DNA of 52,794 bases from Poindextera sp035604135. Lineage in GTDB: Bacteria; Pseudomonadota; Alphaproteobacteria; Caulobacterales; Caulobacteraceae. Below the pieces are notes generated by a model. The model saw only the letters and a list, made by a program, of their open reading frames with translations. It did no database searches and was not told the DNA's origin. The translations under genes and the position numbers were made by a program. Every line of letters starts with the position of its first letter. The first letter of the stretch is position 1. Below, piece after piece: positions 38,363 to 47,204 of the stretch. The stretch is from assembly GCA_035604135.1 (NCBI GenBank), contig DATNJB010000012.1:1-52794 (forward strand). The letters run 5' to 3'.

Positions 38363-38849
38363 GTCCGAACTTGGCGAGCAGGCGTTGCTGGATCCTGGCG
38401 GTCACGAACGGTGAGACATCGCCGCCCATTTGCGCGATCTCCTTCACCAACCGGGACGCGATCGCCTGGTAGATCGGGTCGGTCATCAGAAAGATAGTCT
38501 CGAGCTCGCGGTCCAGCTGCTGGTTCATCGCCGTCATCTGGAACTCGTACTCGTAGTCCGACACAGCGCGCAGGCCCTTGACCACGACGCTTGCCCCCAC
38601 CTCGCGGGCGAACCTGACCGACATCGTGTCGAACGGCCTGACGTCGACCGCCCCGTGCAGCGTCAGGTGCGGCAACTCCTCACAGATGATCTCGACTCGC
38701 TCTTCGAGGGTGAACAGTGGCCCCTTCGCCTTGCTGATCGCGACGGCGACCACCAGCTTGTCGACCACCTTCGAGGCTCGCTGGATGATGTCCAGATGGC
38801 CGTTGTGGATCGGATCGAACGTGCCCGGGTAGAGCCCGACGCGCGTCAT
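38349..38849 (-). CDS. coaD: Phosphopantetheine adenylyltransferase
   Basis: A 166-residue enzyme making dephospho-CoA from ATP and phosphopantetheine, step four of CoA synthesis. It starts MTRVGLYPGTFDPIHNGHLDII (the T/HxGH nucleotidyl transfer motif), and has VVKGLRAVSDYEYEFQMTAMN and IFLMTDPIYQAIASRLVKEIAQMGGDVS. The ATG at 38849 is standard; an upstream codon at 38906 would overlap gyrA. It is 53 bases after gyrA in the same direction. Confidence 0.96.
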   Translation of the reverse strand: MTRVGLYPGTFDPIHNGHLDIIQRASKVVDKLVVAVAISKAKGPLFTLEERVEIICEELPHLTLHGAVDVRPFDTMSVRFAREVGASVVVKGLRAVSDYEYEFQMTAMNQQLDRELETIFLMTDPIYQAIASRLVKEIAQMGGDVSPFVTARIQQRLLAKFGHAAK

Positions 38850-38902
38850 GCAGCGCTCCCTGGAATTTGCCCGCGCCGAAGGACTTGGAAAACGCTCCGC
38901 TG

Positions 38903-41668
38903 TCAATCGGCTTGGCTGTCGCCGGCTTCCTCGTCGCCTTCGTCGGGATCGGCCTCGCCCTCGCCTTCGAGGCGCTCGACGCCGACGACGTGCTCGTCTT
39001 CGGCCGTGCGGAAGATGGTGACGCCGGAGGTGTTGCGGCCGGCGATGCGGATTCCGGCCACCGGAACGCGGATGAGTTGCCCCTGATCGGTGACCAGGAG
39101 GATTTCATCGCCATCCTCGACGGGGAAGGAGGCGACCAGCCGGCCGCCCTTCTTGGAGAGGTCGTGGGCGATCAACCCCTGCCCGCCCCGGCCGGTGCGG
39201 CGATATTCGTAAGCCGAGGTCCGCTTGCCGAACCCCTCGGTCGAGACGCTGAGGATGAACTCTTCGGCCGCGCCGAGCTCGGCGATGCGCTCCAACGAAA
39301 GGGTGATCTGGTCGCCGTTCGCCTCATCGTCATCATCATCGGGAGCGGCTGGCGGCTCGTCATCTGCGCCTTGGGCGGCGCGCACGGCGTTGGCGTGCCT
39401 GAGGTAGGCGCCGCGTTCCGCGGGCGTCGCCTCCACCCCATGCAGAATCGCCATGGAGATGACCGAGTCGCCGTCGGCGAGCCGGATGCCGCGCACACCC
39501 GTCGAGTCGCGGCCGGCGAACACCCTGACCTCGTCCACCGGGAACCGGATGCAACGGGCGAGCGCGGTGGTCAGGAGCACGTCGTTGGCGGTAGTGCATA
39601 GTCCCACTCCGATGATCGCGTCGCCGTCATCGAGCTTCATGGCGATCTTGCCGGCGCGGTTCACCTGCACGAAGTCGGAGAGCTTGTTACGGCGAACCGT
39701 GCCCGAACGGGTGGCGAACATAACGTCCCAGCGGCTCCAGCTCTCCTCGTCCTCCGGCAGCGGCAGGATGGAGGTGATGGTTTCGCCGGGCTCGATCGGC
39801 AAGAGGTTGATGAACGCCTTGCCACGCGCGGTCGGCAGCCCGAGCGGCAGGCGCCAGACCTTGAGCTTGTAGACCTTGCCGCCTGATGAGAAGAACAGCA
39901 CGGGCGCGTGCGTCGAGGCCGAGAACACGCGGGTGACGGCGTCCTCCTCCTTCGTCGCCATGCCCGAGCGGCCTTTCCCGCCCCGCCGCTGGGTTCTGTA
40001 GGTCGCGAGCGGCGTGCGCTTGACGTAACCGCCGTGGGTGACGGTGATCACCATGTCCTCGCGGGTGATCAAGTCCTCGTCGTCGACGTCGGCGTCGCCC
40101 TCGACGATCGTGGTGCGCCGCGGAACCGCAAACGCCTCGCGCACCTCGACCAGCTCGGCGCGGACGATGGCCATCACCCGCTCGCGCGAGGCCAGGATGT
40201 CCAAATGCTCGCGGATGGTCTTGGCCAGGCCCTCGGCCTCCTCGAGGATCTCATCACGGCCGAGGCCGGTCAGGCGCGAGAGCGTCAACGCCAGGATCGC
40301 GCGCGCCTGCTCGTCGGTCAGGCGAATGCGGCCGTCGCCGACCAGCATGCTGTGCGGATCGGCGATCAGCTCGATCAGGGCCATCATGTCGCCGATCGGC
40401 CAGTCCTTCTCAGCCAGCCGCTCACGCGCCTCGGCCGGGTCCTTCGCCTGGCGGATGATGCGGATGACCTCGTCGATGTTGGCGACCGCGATCGCCAGCC
40501 CGACCAGCACGTGCCCGCGGTCGCGCGCCTTGTTCAGCTCGAACTTGGTGCGGCGCACGACCACGTCTTCGCGGAAGACGACGAAGTGGGCGATCATCTC
40601 GCGCAGACCCATCTGCTCGGGCCGCCCGTGGTTCAACGCGAGCATGTTGCAGGGAAACGAGCTTTGCAGCGCGGTGAAGCGGTAGAGCTGGTTCAGCACC
40701 ACCTCGGCCGAGGCGTCGCGCTTCATCTCGACCACGACGCGCAAGCCCTGCCGGTCGCTCTCGTCGCGCAGGTCGGCGACTCCCTCGATGCGCTTTTCGC
40801 GCACCAGCTCGGCGATGCGCTCGACCATGGCCCACTTGTTCACCTGGTAGGGCACCGAGGTGATGACGATCGCCTCGCGATCCTTGCGGATCTCCTCGAC
40901 GTTTGCCGAGCCGCGCATGATGACCGAGCCGCGGCCGGTCAGCAGCGCCTGGCGCGCCCCCGAGCGGCCGACGATCTCGGCGCCGGTCGGGAAATCAGGG
41001 CCTGGCACGATCTCGAGCAGAGCTTCGGCGCTGACCTCGGGATCGTCGATCATCGCCAAGCACGCGTCGACGATCTCGCCCAGATTGTGTGGCGGAATCT
41101 TGGTGGCCATGCCGACGGCGATGCCGTCGGAGCCGTTCACCAGGAGGTTCGGGATGCGCGACGGCAGGACCTCCGGCTCGCGCTCCTTGCCGTCGTAGTT
41201 CTCCTTGAAGTCGACGGTGTCGAGGTCGAGGTCGGCCAGGATCGCCATCGCCGCCCTGGTCAGCCGACACTCGGTGTAGCGCATCTGCGCCGGCGGATCG
41301 TTGTCGATCGAACCGAAGTTGCCCTGGCCATCGATGAGCACCAGCCCCATGGAGAAGGGCTGCGCCATGCGCACCAGCGCCTCGTAGATCGCCAGGTCTC
41401 CGTGCGGGTGGTACTTGCCCATCACGTCGCCAACGACGCGCGCGCATTTCACGTGCGGACGGTCGGGCGTGTGCCCCTGCTCGTTCATCGAATGCAGGAT
41501 GCGGCGGTGAACCGGTTTCAGGCCGTCGCGCACGTCCGGCAGCGCGCGCGCGACGATGACGCTCATCGCGTAGTCGAGGTACGAACGCTTGAGCTCGTCC
41601 TCCAACGCGATGGGCGAAACCGCGCCGCGCCGGCTGTCGTCCGGCGGCCTTGTCTCGTCGTCGCTCAA
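38903..41668 (-). CDS. gyrA: DNA gyrase subunit A
   Basis: A 921-residue subunit that breaks and rejoins DNA. The catalytic tyrosine is Y131 in AQMRYTECRL. The quinolone region reads YHPHGDLAIYEALVRMAQPF, with Leu at the E. coli Ser83 site (L92 here) and Glu at the Asp87 site (E96). The GyrA-box QRRGGKG is at about 559, before the six-bladed C-terminal DNA-wrapping domain. A charged, acidic insert (DDDDDEANGD) and an acidic tail are present. The start is a TTG at 41668, as no ATG fits. Head of a gyrA-coaD-cyclophilin-aspS run. Confidence 0.96.
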   Translation of the reverse strand: MSDDETRPPDDSRRGAVSPIALEDELKRSYLDYAMSVIVARALPDVRDGLKPVHRRILHSMNEQGHTPDRPHVKCARVVGDVMGKYHPHGDLAIYEALVRMAQPFSMGLVLIDGQGNFGSIDNDPPAQMRYTECRLTRAAMAILADLDLDTVDFKENYDGKEREPEVLPSRIPNLLVNGSDGIAVGMATKIPPHNLGEIVDACLAMIDDPEVSAEALLEIVPGPDFPTGAEIVGRSGARQALLTGRGSVIMRGSANVEEIRKDREAIVITSVPYQVNKWAMVERIAELVREKRIEGVADLRDESDRQGLRVVVEMKRDASAEVVLNQLYRFTALQSSFPCNMLALNHGRPEQMGLREMIAHFVVFREDVVVRRTKFELNKARDRGHVLVGLAIAVANIDEVIRIIRQAKDPAEARERLAEKDWPIGDMMALIELIADPHSMLVGDGRIRLTDEQARAILALTLSRLTGLGRDEILEEAEGLAKTIREHLDILASRERVMAIVRAELVEVREAFAVPRRTTIVEGDADVDDEDLITREDMVITVTHGGYVKRTPLATYRTQRRGGKGRSGMATKEEDAVTRVFSASTHAPVLFFSSGGKVYKLKVWRLPLGLPTARGKAFINLLPIEPGETITSILPLPEDEESWSRWDVMFATRSGTVRRNKLSDFVQVNRAGKIAMKLDDGDAIIGVGLCTTANDVLLTTALARCIRFPVDEVRVFAGRDSTGVRGIRLADGDSVISMAILHGVEATPAERGAYLRHANAVRAAQGADDEPPAAPDDDDDEANGDQITLSLERIAELGAAEEFILSVSTEGFGKRTSAYEYRRTGRGGQGLIAHDLSKKGGRLVASFPVEDGDEILLVTDQGQLIRVPVAGIRIAGRNTSGVTIFRTAEDEHVVGVERLEGEGEADPDEGDEEAGDSQAD

Positions 41669-41931
41669 CGGATTTTCAGGCGCGAGAATCGGGCGCGAAG
41701 GTCATGAAACTGTTTAGCATCCGGCGCGCTGCAGTGCAAAAATTCTCGGCTCGAAATCGCAACGAAAGCCGGGCGCACGATACGGTCATCCCTTACAGGC
41801 TCGTAATGTTGCGGCGGCCGGTGGCGGTGTAAGGTCGCCAAGCGCCCAATCCTTGATTGGCGGGGGGACATGTCAAAGGGGTTGAGGCTGGCGGGGACCC
41901 GCCCAAACGCCGGTCTGGCGGCGACTTGCGG

Positions 41932-43197
41932 ATGAGCAACGAGTCGCTTCTGAACCAGCTGCGGATCGACCGGGACCAGCCAAGCAGGCGCTCGCCCAGG
42001 CGACGGCCGCGGCCGTGGGTGCTGATCATCAGCGTCGCCCTGGTCGTTTGCGCCGCGATCGCGGCGCTGGCCTGGTACCTGATCGCGGAGCCGGATCGGA
42101 CGCCGGTGCGCGAAGCGACCGCGGCGGAGGTCTCTTCGGCCGGCGCGCCCGAGGGCGTGCCGCTACTTGACGCCTCCGGCTACGTCACCGCCCAGCGCGA
42201 AGCCACCGTCTCGGCCAAGATCCCCGGCAAGGTGTTGGAGGTGCTGATCCAGGAGGGTCAGCGCGTCGTGGCGAACCAGGTTCTGGCGCGGCTCGACGAT
42301 TCCAATGCGCGGGCGGCGGCGGACCAGGCGCTGGCCCAAGTCGGCCAGGCTGAAGCCAATGTTCGCCTGGCCCAGGCGGCTCTGACCGACGCCGACGTAA
42401 AATACCAACGCTATCGCGGTCTGGCCGGTCAGGGCGTGGTCGCCGACCAGGCGATCGACGATGCGCGCACGAGCTTGGACAACGCACGCGCCAATCTCGG
42501 CGTCCAGCGCAGCGCCGTCGGCGTCGCCAAGGCGGGGCTCGAGATCGCCCACCGCAATCTCGACGACACCATCGTGCGCGCTCCGTTCGCCGGCGTGGTG
42601 ACGGCCACGTCCGCCCAGCCAGGCGAGATCGTCGCCCCGGTCGCTGGCGGCGGCTTCACCCGCACTGGCATCTGCACCATCGTCGACATGGCCTCGCTCG
42701 AGGTCGACGTGGACGTCGCCGAGAGCTTCATCAATCGTGTGAGCCAGGGAATGCCGGCCGTCGTGCGCCTGAATGCTTATCCCGACTGGGCGATACCAGG
42801 CGAGCTGATCGCCGTCATCCCGACTGCCGACCGCTCGAAGGCGACCGTGACCGTGCGCGTGGGGTTCAAGCTCAAGGACCCGCGCATCGTGCCCGATATG
42901 GGCGCGCGCGTGACCTTCCTCAGCCCTCAGCCCGCGAACGCCGCCGCCGGCCCGCCGGGGGGCGGCGTGAGCGTTCCGGACGAAGCGGTGAAGACCGGCG
43001 ACGACGGCCAGTCGATCGTTTTCGTGGTCGCGGACGGCCGCGTCGAGCGCCGCGCGGTCCGGTTGGGCCCGCACGAGGGTTCGAACCAGATCGTCATCGC
43101 CGGTTTGCGCCCCGGCGAGGTCGTGGCGATCAGCGACAAGACGCTGAACGATGGCGACAAGGTGCGCGTGATCAAGGGCGACGCACCGTCCGACTAG
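41932..43197 (+). CDS. Periplasmic adaptor (membrane fusion) protein, MacA/HlyD type
   Basis: A 421-residue adaptor of an ABC efflux system. A short basic cytoplasmic N-terminus is followed by a membrane segment (about residues 28-52, VLIISVALVVCAAIAALAWYL). Then comes the lipoyl half GYVTAQREATVSAKIPGKVLEVLI, a helical hairpin (LAQVGQAEANVRLAQAAL...), the second lipoyl half DTIVRAPFAGVVTATSAQPGEIV, and beta-barrel and membrane-proximal domains. It links the inner membrane pump to an outer membrane channel. The ATG at 41932 is preferred. It leads a four-gene set with ATPase and two permeases, divergent from gyrA. Confidence 0.9.
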   Translation: MSNESLLNQLRIDRDQPSRRSPRRRPRPWVLIISVALVVCAAIAALAWYLIAEPDRTPVREATAAEVSSAGAPEGVPLLDASGYVTAQREATVSAKIPGKVLEVLIQEGQRVVANQVLARLDDSNARAAADQALAQVGQAEANVRLAQAALTDADVKYQRYRGLAGQGVVADQAIDDARTSLDNARANLGVQRSAVGVAKAGLEIAHRNLDDTIVRAPFAGVVTATSAQPGEIVAPVAGGGFTRTGICTIVDMASLEVDVDVAESFINRVSQGMPAVVRLNAYPDWAIPGELIAVIPTADRSKATVTVRVGFKLKDPRIVPDMGARVTFLSPQPANAAAGPPGGGVSVPDEAVKTGDDGQSIVFVVADGRVERRAVRLGPHEGSNQIVIAGLRPGEVVAISDKTLNDGDKVRVIKGDAPSD

Positions 43198-43213
43198 CGA
43201 AGGAGGCGCCTCG

Positions 43214-43909
43214 ATGGCGGCCGTTGTGAGCCTGAAGCACGTTATCAAGTGTTACCGGCGGGGGCGCCAGGTCATCGAGGTGCTGCACAACCTCGACCTC
43301 GAGGTCGAGGCGGGCGAGTTCCTGGCGCTGATGGGGCCTTCGGGCTCCGGCAAGACCACACTGCTCAACCTGATCGGGGGCCTCGACCAGCCGACCGAGG
43401 GCGAAGTCGTCGTGGCCGGCGAGGACATCGACCGGCTCTCCGGCGGCGAACTGGCTCGCTGGCGATCGCGCCACGTCGGTTTCGTCTTCCAATTCTACAA
43501 CCTGATGCCGACCCTTTCGGCGGAGCGAAACGTCGAGTTGCCGCTGCTGCTCACGCCGCTCTCCGCCGCGCAGCGTAAGCAGAGCGTCGATGCGGCGCTT
43601 GCGCTCGTCGGGCTGACCGACTGGCGCAAGCATCGCCCAAACGAGCTCTCCGGCGGTCAGCAACAAAGGGTCGCCATAGCCCGCGCCATCGTCGCCGACC
43701 CCACCTTGCTGGTCTGCGACGAGCCCACCGGCGACCTCGATCGCCAAACGGCCGAAGACGTGCTGGGCTTCCTGCAGCAGCTCAACCGCACCCAGGGGAA
43801 GACCATCATCATGGTCACCCATGACCCGAAAGCGGCGTCGTTCGCGTCGCGGATCGTCAACCTGGACAAGGGCGCGCTGGTCCCGGCGCCCGCGATGGCG
43901 AGCGTATGA
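43214..43909 (+). CDS. ABC exporter ATPase, MacB/LolD type
   Basis: A 231-residue ATPase. Walker A is MGPSGSGKTTLL, the Q-loop region is FVFQFYNLMPTLSAERNVELPL, the signature is LSGGQQQRVAIARAI and Walker B is LLVCDEPTGDLD, with the H-loop in VTHDPKAA. This is the LolD/MacB/FtsE branch that pairs with FtsX-like permeases. Starts 17 bases after the adaptor gene and ends overlapping the first permease (ATGA). Confidence 0.93.
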   Translation: MAAVVSLKHVIKCYRRGRQVIEVLHNLDLEVEAGEFLALMGPSGSGKTTLLNLIGGLDQPTEGEVVVAGEDIDRLSGGELARWRSRHVGFVFQFYNLMPTLSAERNVELPLLLTPLSAAQRKQSVDAALALVGLTDWRKHRPNELSGGQQQRVAIARAIVADPTLLVCDEPTGDLDRQTAEDVLGFLQQLNRTQGKTIIMVTHDPKAASFASRIVNLDKGALVPAPAMASV

Positions 43910-45051
43910 AGTTCTTACCGCTGATCTGGGCTGGGATCTGGCGCAAGCCCGGCCGCGCCATCCTGACCCTGTTGTCGGTGGCCAATGCTTTCTTGCTGTT
44001 CGGCATCCTGCAAGGCTTTGCGAGCGGCCTGAACCACGCGGTCGCCCAAACCCATGCGGACGTCCTCTTGACCTTCAGCCGGGTCAGCCAGGTCGAGCCG
44101 CTGCCGCTCTCGCATGTCGACCAGATTCGCACCGTGCCCGGCGTCCGGGCCGCGACCCCGCTCATCCCGCTCATCGCCACCTATCGCACGCCGACCCAAA
44201 TCGTGCCGGCCGATGGGGTTGACCCGAAGCAGATCCTGGCCGTCGATCCTGGCCTCGTCATCCCGCAGAGCATGATCAACGCCCTCGCAAATACCCGCAC
44301 CGGCGCGCTCGTCGGGCGCAATATGGCGACCCGCTATGGCTGGAAGGTGGGTGACCGCGTGCCGTTGCGCGCGCTGCAGATCCAGAACCGCGACGGCTCG
44401 CAGACTTGGCCCGTCGACATCGTCGGCATCTTTACCTCCAAAGGGGGCACCCTGTTCGCCAACGCCATGCTGGTGAACTTCGACTACATCGACGAGGGTC
44501 GCGCGAGCGGCGGGGGCACGGCGAACGTGTTCTTCGTGCGCGTCGATGATCCCAACCGCGCCGCCCAGGTCGCGGCCGGCATCGACCGGCTGTTCGCCAA
44601 CTCGCCCAACGAGACCAAGACCGCCACGGTTCGGCAGATCGCCCAGGACCAGATCAAGCAGCTGGGGGACATCGGGTTCGTGATCAACGCCATCGTCGGC
44701 GCCGTCTTCTTCGCGCTCCTATTCTCCGTGGGCGCGCTGATGATGCAGTCGGTGCGCGAGCGGACGCCGGAGCTTGCGGTGCTTAAGACGCTGGGGTTCA
44801 CCGACCGGGGCCTGATGGGCCTGATCTTGTCGGAATCGCTGATCTTCTGCGTCGTCTCGGCGGCCGTTGGCCTTGGCCTTGCCGCCCTCTTGTTCCCGGT
44901 CGCGCGCCGCACCATCGGCTTCGACGTGCAGGCGGGGCCGCTTATGCTCGCCGGTCTTGGACTCGCGGTCGCGCTCGCTTTGATCAGCGGGCTGCCGCCG
45001 GCCATCCGCGCCATGCACCTGGAGGTCGTCGACGCCTTGGCCGGTCGGTGA
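43906..45051 (+). CDS. ABC exporter permease, FtsX-like (first)
   Basis: A 381-residue permease with an N-terminal membrane segment (about residues 16-36), a large periplasmic MacB-like core domain, and a C-terminal FtsX domain with three membrane segments (FVINAIVGAVFFALLFSVGALMM; LILSESLIFCVVSAAVGLGL; LAGLGLAVALALISGLP). The pattern VRERTPELAVLKTLGFTDRGLM is the coupling helix that touches the ATPase. It is a different protein from the second permease, so the pump is likely a heterodimer. Confidence 0.9.
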   Translation: MKFLPLIWAGIWRKPGRAILTLLSVANAFLLFGILQGFASGLNHAVAQTHADVLLTFSRVSQVEPLPLSHVDQIRTVPGVRAATPLIPLIATYRTPTQIVPADGVDPKQILAVDPGLVIPQSMINALANTRTGALVGRNMATRYGWKVGDRVPLRALQIQNRDGSQTWPVDIVGIFTSKGGTLFANAMLVNFDYIDEGRASGGGTANVFFVRVDDPNRAAQVAAGIDRLFANSPNETKTATVRQIAQDQIKQLGDIGFVINAIVGAVFFALLFSVGALMMQSVRERTPELAVLKTLGFTDRGLMGLILSESLIFCVVSAAVGLGLAALLFPVARRTIGFDVQAGPLMLAGLGLAVALALISGLPPAIRAMHLEVVDALAGR

Positions 45052-45064
45052 GCGGGAGGCGGCG

Positions 45065-46234
45065 GTGAACCTGTTCGCGCAGATCTGGGCGGTGACGGCG
45101 ATGAATGTCCGCGCCATGCCGCAGCGCGCCGGCGCTTCTGTCGTCACCGTCGTCGGCGTCGCAACCGTGGTCGCCGTGATGGTTTCGCTGCTTTCGATCG
45201 CCGCCGGCCTGATGCAGATGGTCGACAAGAACGTTCAGCCGGAAGACGCCATCGTTCTCTCGTCGGGCGCGCCGGCGATCTACATGGGCTCCATTTCCCG
45301 CGCCGCCGCGGCGATCATCGCCGATGCGCCCGGCATCAAGCGCGATCCCGACGGCAAGCCCATGGTGCAGCCGACGGCCATCGTGATCGTTGAGGTGACG
45401 CGCAAGAGTGACGGCGGAAGCGCCAACATCGCCTTCCAAGGCTCCGGACCCGAAGGCCAGCTCATGGCGCCGTACGCCCACCTGATCGCGGGACGCCGTT
45501 TCAGCCCCGCGGTGCACGAACTGGTCGCCGGGCGGACGGCCAGCGCGCAATACCGCGACCTCAGCCTCGGCGATCACATCACTCTGCGCGGCACGGTTTG
45601 GACCGTCGTCGGGGTCTTCGCCGACAACGGCGGCACAGACGAAAATGCGCTGATCGGCGACGCCGATACGGTCATGACCGCCTTCGACCGGCCGGCGTTC
45701 CAGAGCGTCGACGTGCGCTTAAGCTCGCCCGCGATGTTCGAGCGCTTCAAGGACGCGCTGACCTCCAACCCGCAGCTTTCGGTAGAGGTGAAGCGCACCA
45801 GCGACTACGCGCGTGACCAGCTGAAGCCGATCACCGGCGTGCTGAACTTCGTCGGCTATTTCGTCGGTGTCGTGATGGCGGTGGGCGCGGTGTTCGGTGC
45901 GATCAACACCATGTATTCGGCGGTCGACGCGCGGACGCGCGAGATCGCCACCCTGCGCGCGATCGGTTTCGGCGGGACCGCCGTCGTGATCTCGGTGCTC
46001 GTGGAATCCCTGCTGCTCGCGATTCCTGGCGCGCTCATCGGCGTGGCCATCGCCTGGCTGCTGTTCAACGGCCACGCGGTCTCGGCGCTCGGGCTCACCT
46101 TTCCGCTCGCGGTCACGCCTGCGCTATTCGAGCTCGCCATCGTCTGGGCGCTCGCCATCGGTCTGATCGGCGGGCTTGCGCCCTCCTTCCGCGCCGCCAG
46201 GTTGCCCGTCGCGACGGCGCTGAGGGCGACCTAG
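45065..46234 (+). CDS. ABC exporter permease, FtsX-like (second)
   Basis: A 389-residue permease starting at GTG, with a first membrane segment (VVTVVGVATVVAVMVSLLSI), a periplasmic core domain, and the C-terminal FtsX domain (YFVGVVMAVGAVFGAINTMY; SVLVESLLLAIPGALIGVAI; ALFELAIVWALAIGLIGGL). The coupling motif is DARTREIATLRAIGFG. It ends with PSFRAARLPVATALRAT, the usual MacB-type ending. Its stop and the ssb stop share CTAG. The substrate is unknown. Confidence 0.9.
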   Translation: MNLFAQIWAVTAMNVRAMPQRAGASVVTVVGVATVVAVMVSLLSIAAGLMQMVDKNVQPEDAIVLSSGAPAIYMGSISRAAAAIIADAPGIKRDPDGKPMVQPTAIVIVEVTRKSDGGSANIAFQGSGPEGQLMAPYAHLIAGRRFSPAVHELVAGRTASAQYRDLSLGDHITLRGTVWTVVGVFADNGGTDENALIGDADTVMTAFDRPAFQSVDVRLSSPAMFERFKDALTSNPQLSVEVKRTSDYARDQLKPITGVLNFVGYFVGVVMAVGAVFGAINTMYSAVDARTREIATLRAIGFGGTAVVISVLVESLLLAIPGALIGVAIAWLLFNGHAVSALGLTFPLAVTPALFELAIVWALAIGLIGGLAPSFRAARLPVATALRAT

Positions 46235-46710
46235 AAGGGGATCTCGTCGTCGAGGTCGGCCGAGAAGCTCTCGGTCGCGCCCTGCGGCTGCAGGCGCTGG
46301 CCCGATGGCTGGTAGCTGCTGGCGTAGCCGCCGCCCTCCTCGCGCTCGGCGTCGCCGCTGCGGCCGTCGAGCATGGTCAGCTCGCCCCGGAACTTCTGCA
46401 GCACGATCTCGGTGGAAAACTTCTCGACACCCGCATTGTCGGTCCACTTGCGAGTCTGGATCGCGCCCTCGACGTAAACCTTCGAGCCTTTCTTCAGGTA
46501 GCTCTCGGCCACCTTCACGAGGTTGTCGTTGAAGATGACGACGCGGTGCCATTCTGTGCGTTCGCGACGCTCGCCCGACTGCCGATCGCGCCAGGTCTCG
46601 GAGGTCGCCAGTCGCAGGTTCGCCACGCGATCGCCCGAGTTCAATGTGCGGATCTCCGGGTCCGCCCCCAGGTTGCCGATCAGGATCACTTTGTTGACGC
46701 TTCCCGCCAT
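46231..46710 (-). CDS. ssb: Single-stranded DNA-binding protein
   Basis: A 159-residue SSB that coats single-stranded DNA in replication and repair. The OB fold begins MAGSVNKVILIGNLGADPEIR and includes ATSETWRDRQSGERRERTEWHRVVIF and KVYVEGAIQTRKW. A Gly/Gln-rich linker leads to the acidic tail DLDDEIPF that binds partner proteins. The ATG at 46710 gives the normal N-terminus; one at 46740 adds ten residues. A LexA-type box lies 73-87 bases upstream, so it should be SOS-induced. Confidence 0.96.
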   Translation of the reverse strand: MAGSVNKVILIGNLGADPEIRTLNSGDRVANLRLATSETWRDRQSGERRERTEWHRVVIFNDNLVKVAESYLKKGSKVYVEGAIQTRKWTDNAGVEKFSTEIVLQKFRGELTMLDGRSGDAEREEGGGYASSYQPSGQRLQPQGATESFSADLDDEIPF

Positions 46711-46782
46711 GTCGTCCTCGCCTCTTCCATAGCTGGCCAATCGATGCCGGTGACCCTAGCCGAGCTTGCAGGATCACACAAT

Positions 46783-46797
46783 GTTCTTGTTACGTTC
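46783..46797. promoter_or_regulatory. LexA (SOS) box upstream of ssb
   Basis: GTTC-TTGTTAC-GTTC, a perfect match to the alphaproteobacterial SOS box GTTC-N7-GTTC. It lies 73-87 bases upstream of the ssb ATG and close to the end of the upstream gene, in the expected promoter region. Confidence 0.88.
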
Positions 46798-46803
46798 TCT
46801 CGG

Positions 46804-47193
46804 TCATTGACCCGTCGAGAGCGCTGACGCCGTCGCCAGCCGGCCATCCGCCGTTCGCCCGAGCAGGAAGTAGCGCGGACCGTTGAGGTCCTGGCTCGTG
46901 AAGATCCCCCGCTCGTTAAGGAACAGGAAATTCCCCTGGTAAGCGCCTGTTATCTCTAACTGACTCCCGCCGATACTCAGGAAATGGTCGCGCATCGCTT
47001 CAAGCGAAGCGGCACACGTTTCGATGGTCGGCTCGCCGCTGCTGACCTTGTTGAAGCGCATCTCCCCGTTGGCGATCGGGACGGCATGCCAGCAGACGCC
47101 GCGGTCCATCGGCGCCTCGACCTGTTTCGCGCAGCCGCTCAGCGCCATGGCGGCGAAGGCGGCGGGGCCGATCCATCCAGCGTGAAGGCGCAT
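46804..47193 (-). CDS. Small lipoprotein of unknown function
   Basis: A 129-residue protein with a lipobox MALSGC (C21 lipidated), so probably anchored in the envelope. The rest has two more cysteines (RGVCWHAV and IETCAASLE), possibly a disulfide pair, and a C-terminal beta-rich part with GAYQGNFLFLNERGIFTSQDLNG. I do not recognise the family. It starts 11 bases after the membrane protein gene at 47205-47867, in the same direction, and the two probably form an operon. Confidence 0.75.
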   Translation of the reverse strand: MRLHAGWIGPAAFAAMALSGCAKQVEAPMDRGVCWHAVPIANGEMRFNKVSSGEPTIETCAASLEAMRDHFLSIGGSQLEITGAYQGNFLFLNERGIFTSQDLNGPRYFLLGRTADGRLATASALSTGQ

Positions 47194-47204
47194 ATCCGGC
47201 CCTC

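Noticed and set aside
39908..41707. 599-codon plus-strand open frame opposite gyrA
   Set aside because: Antisense to conserved GyrA motifs with no start signal; a shadow.
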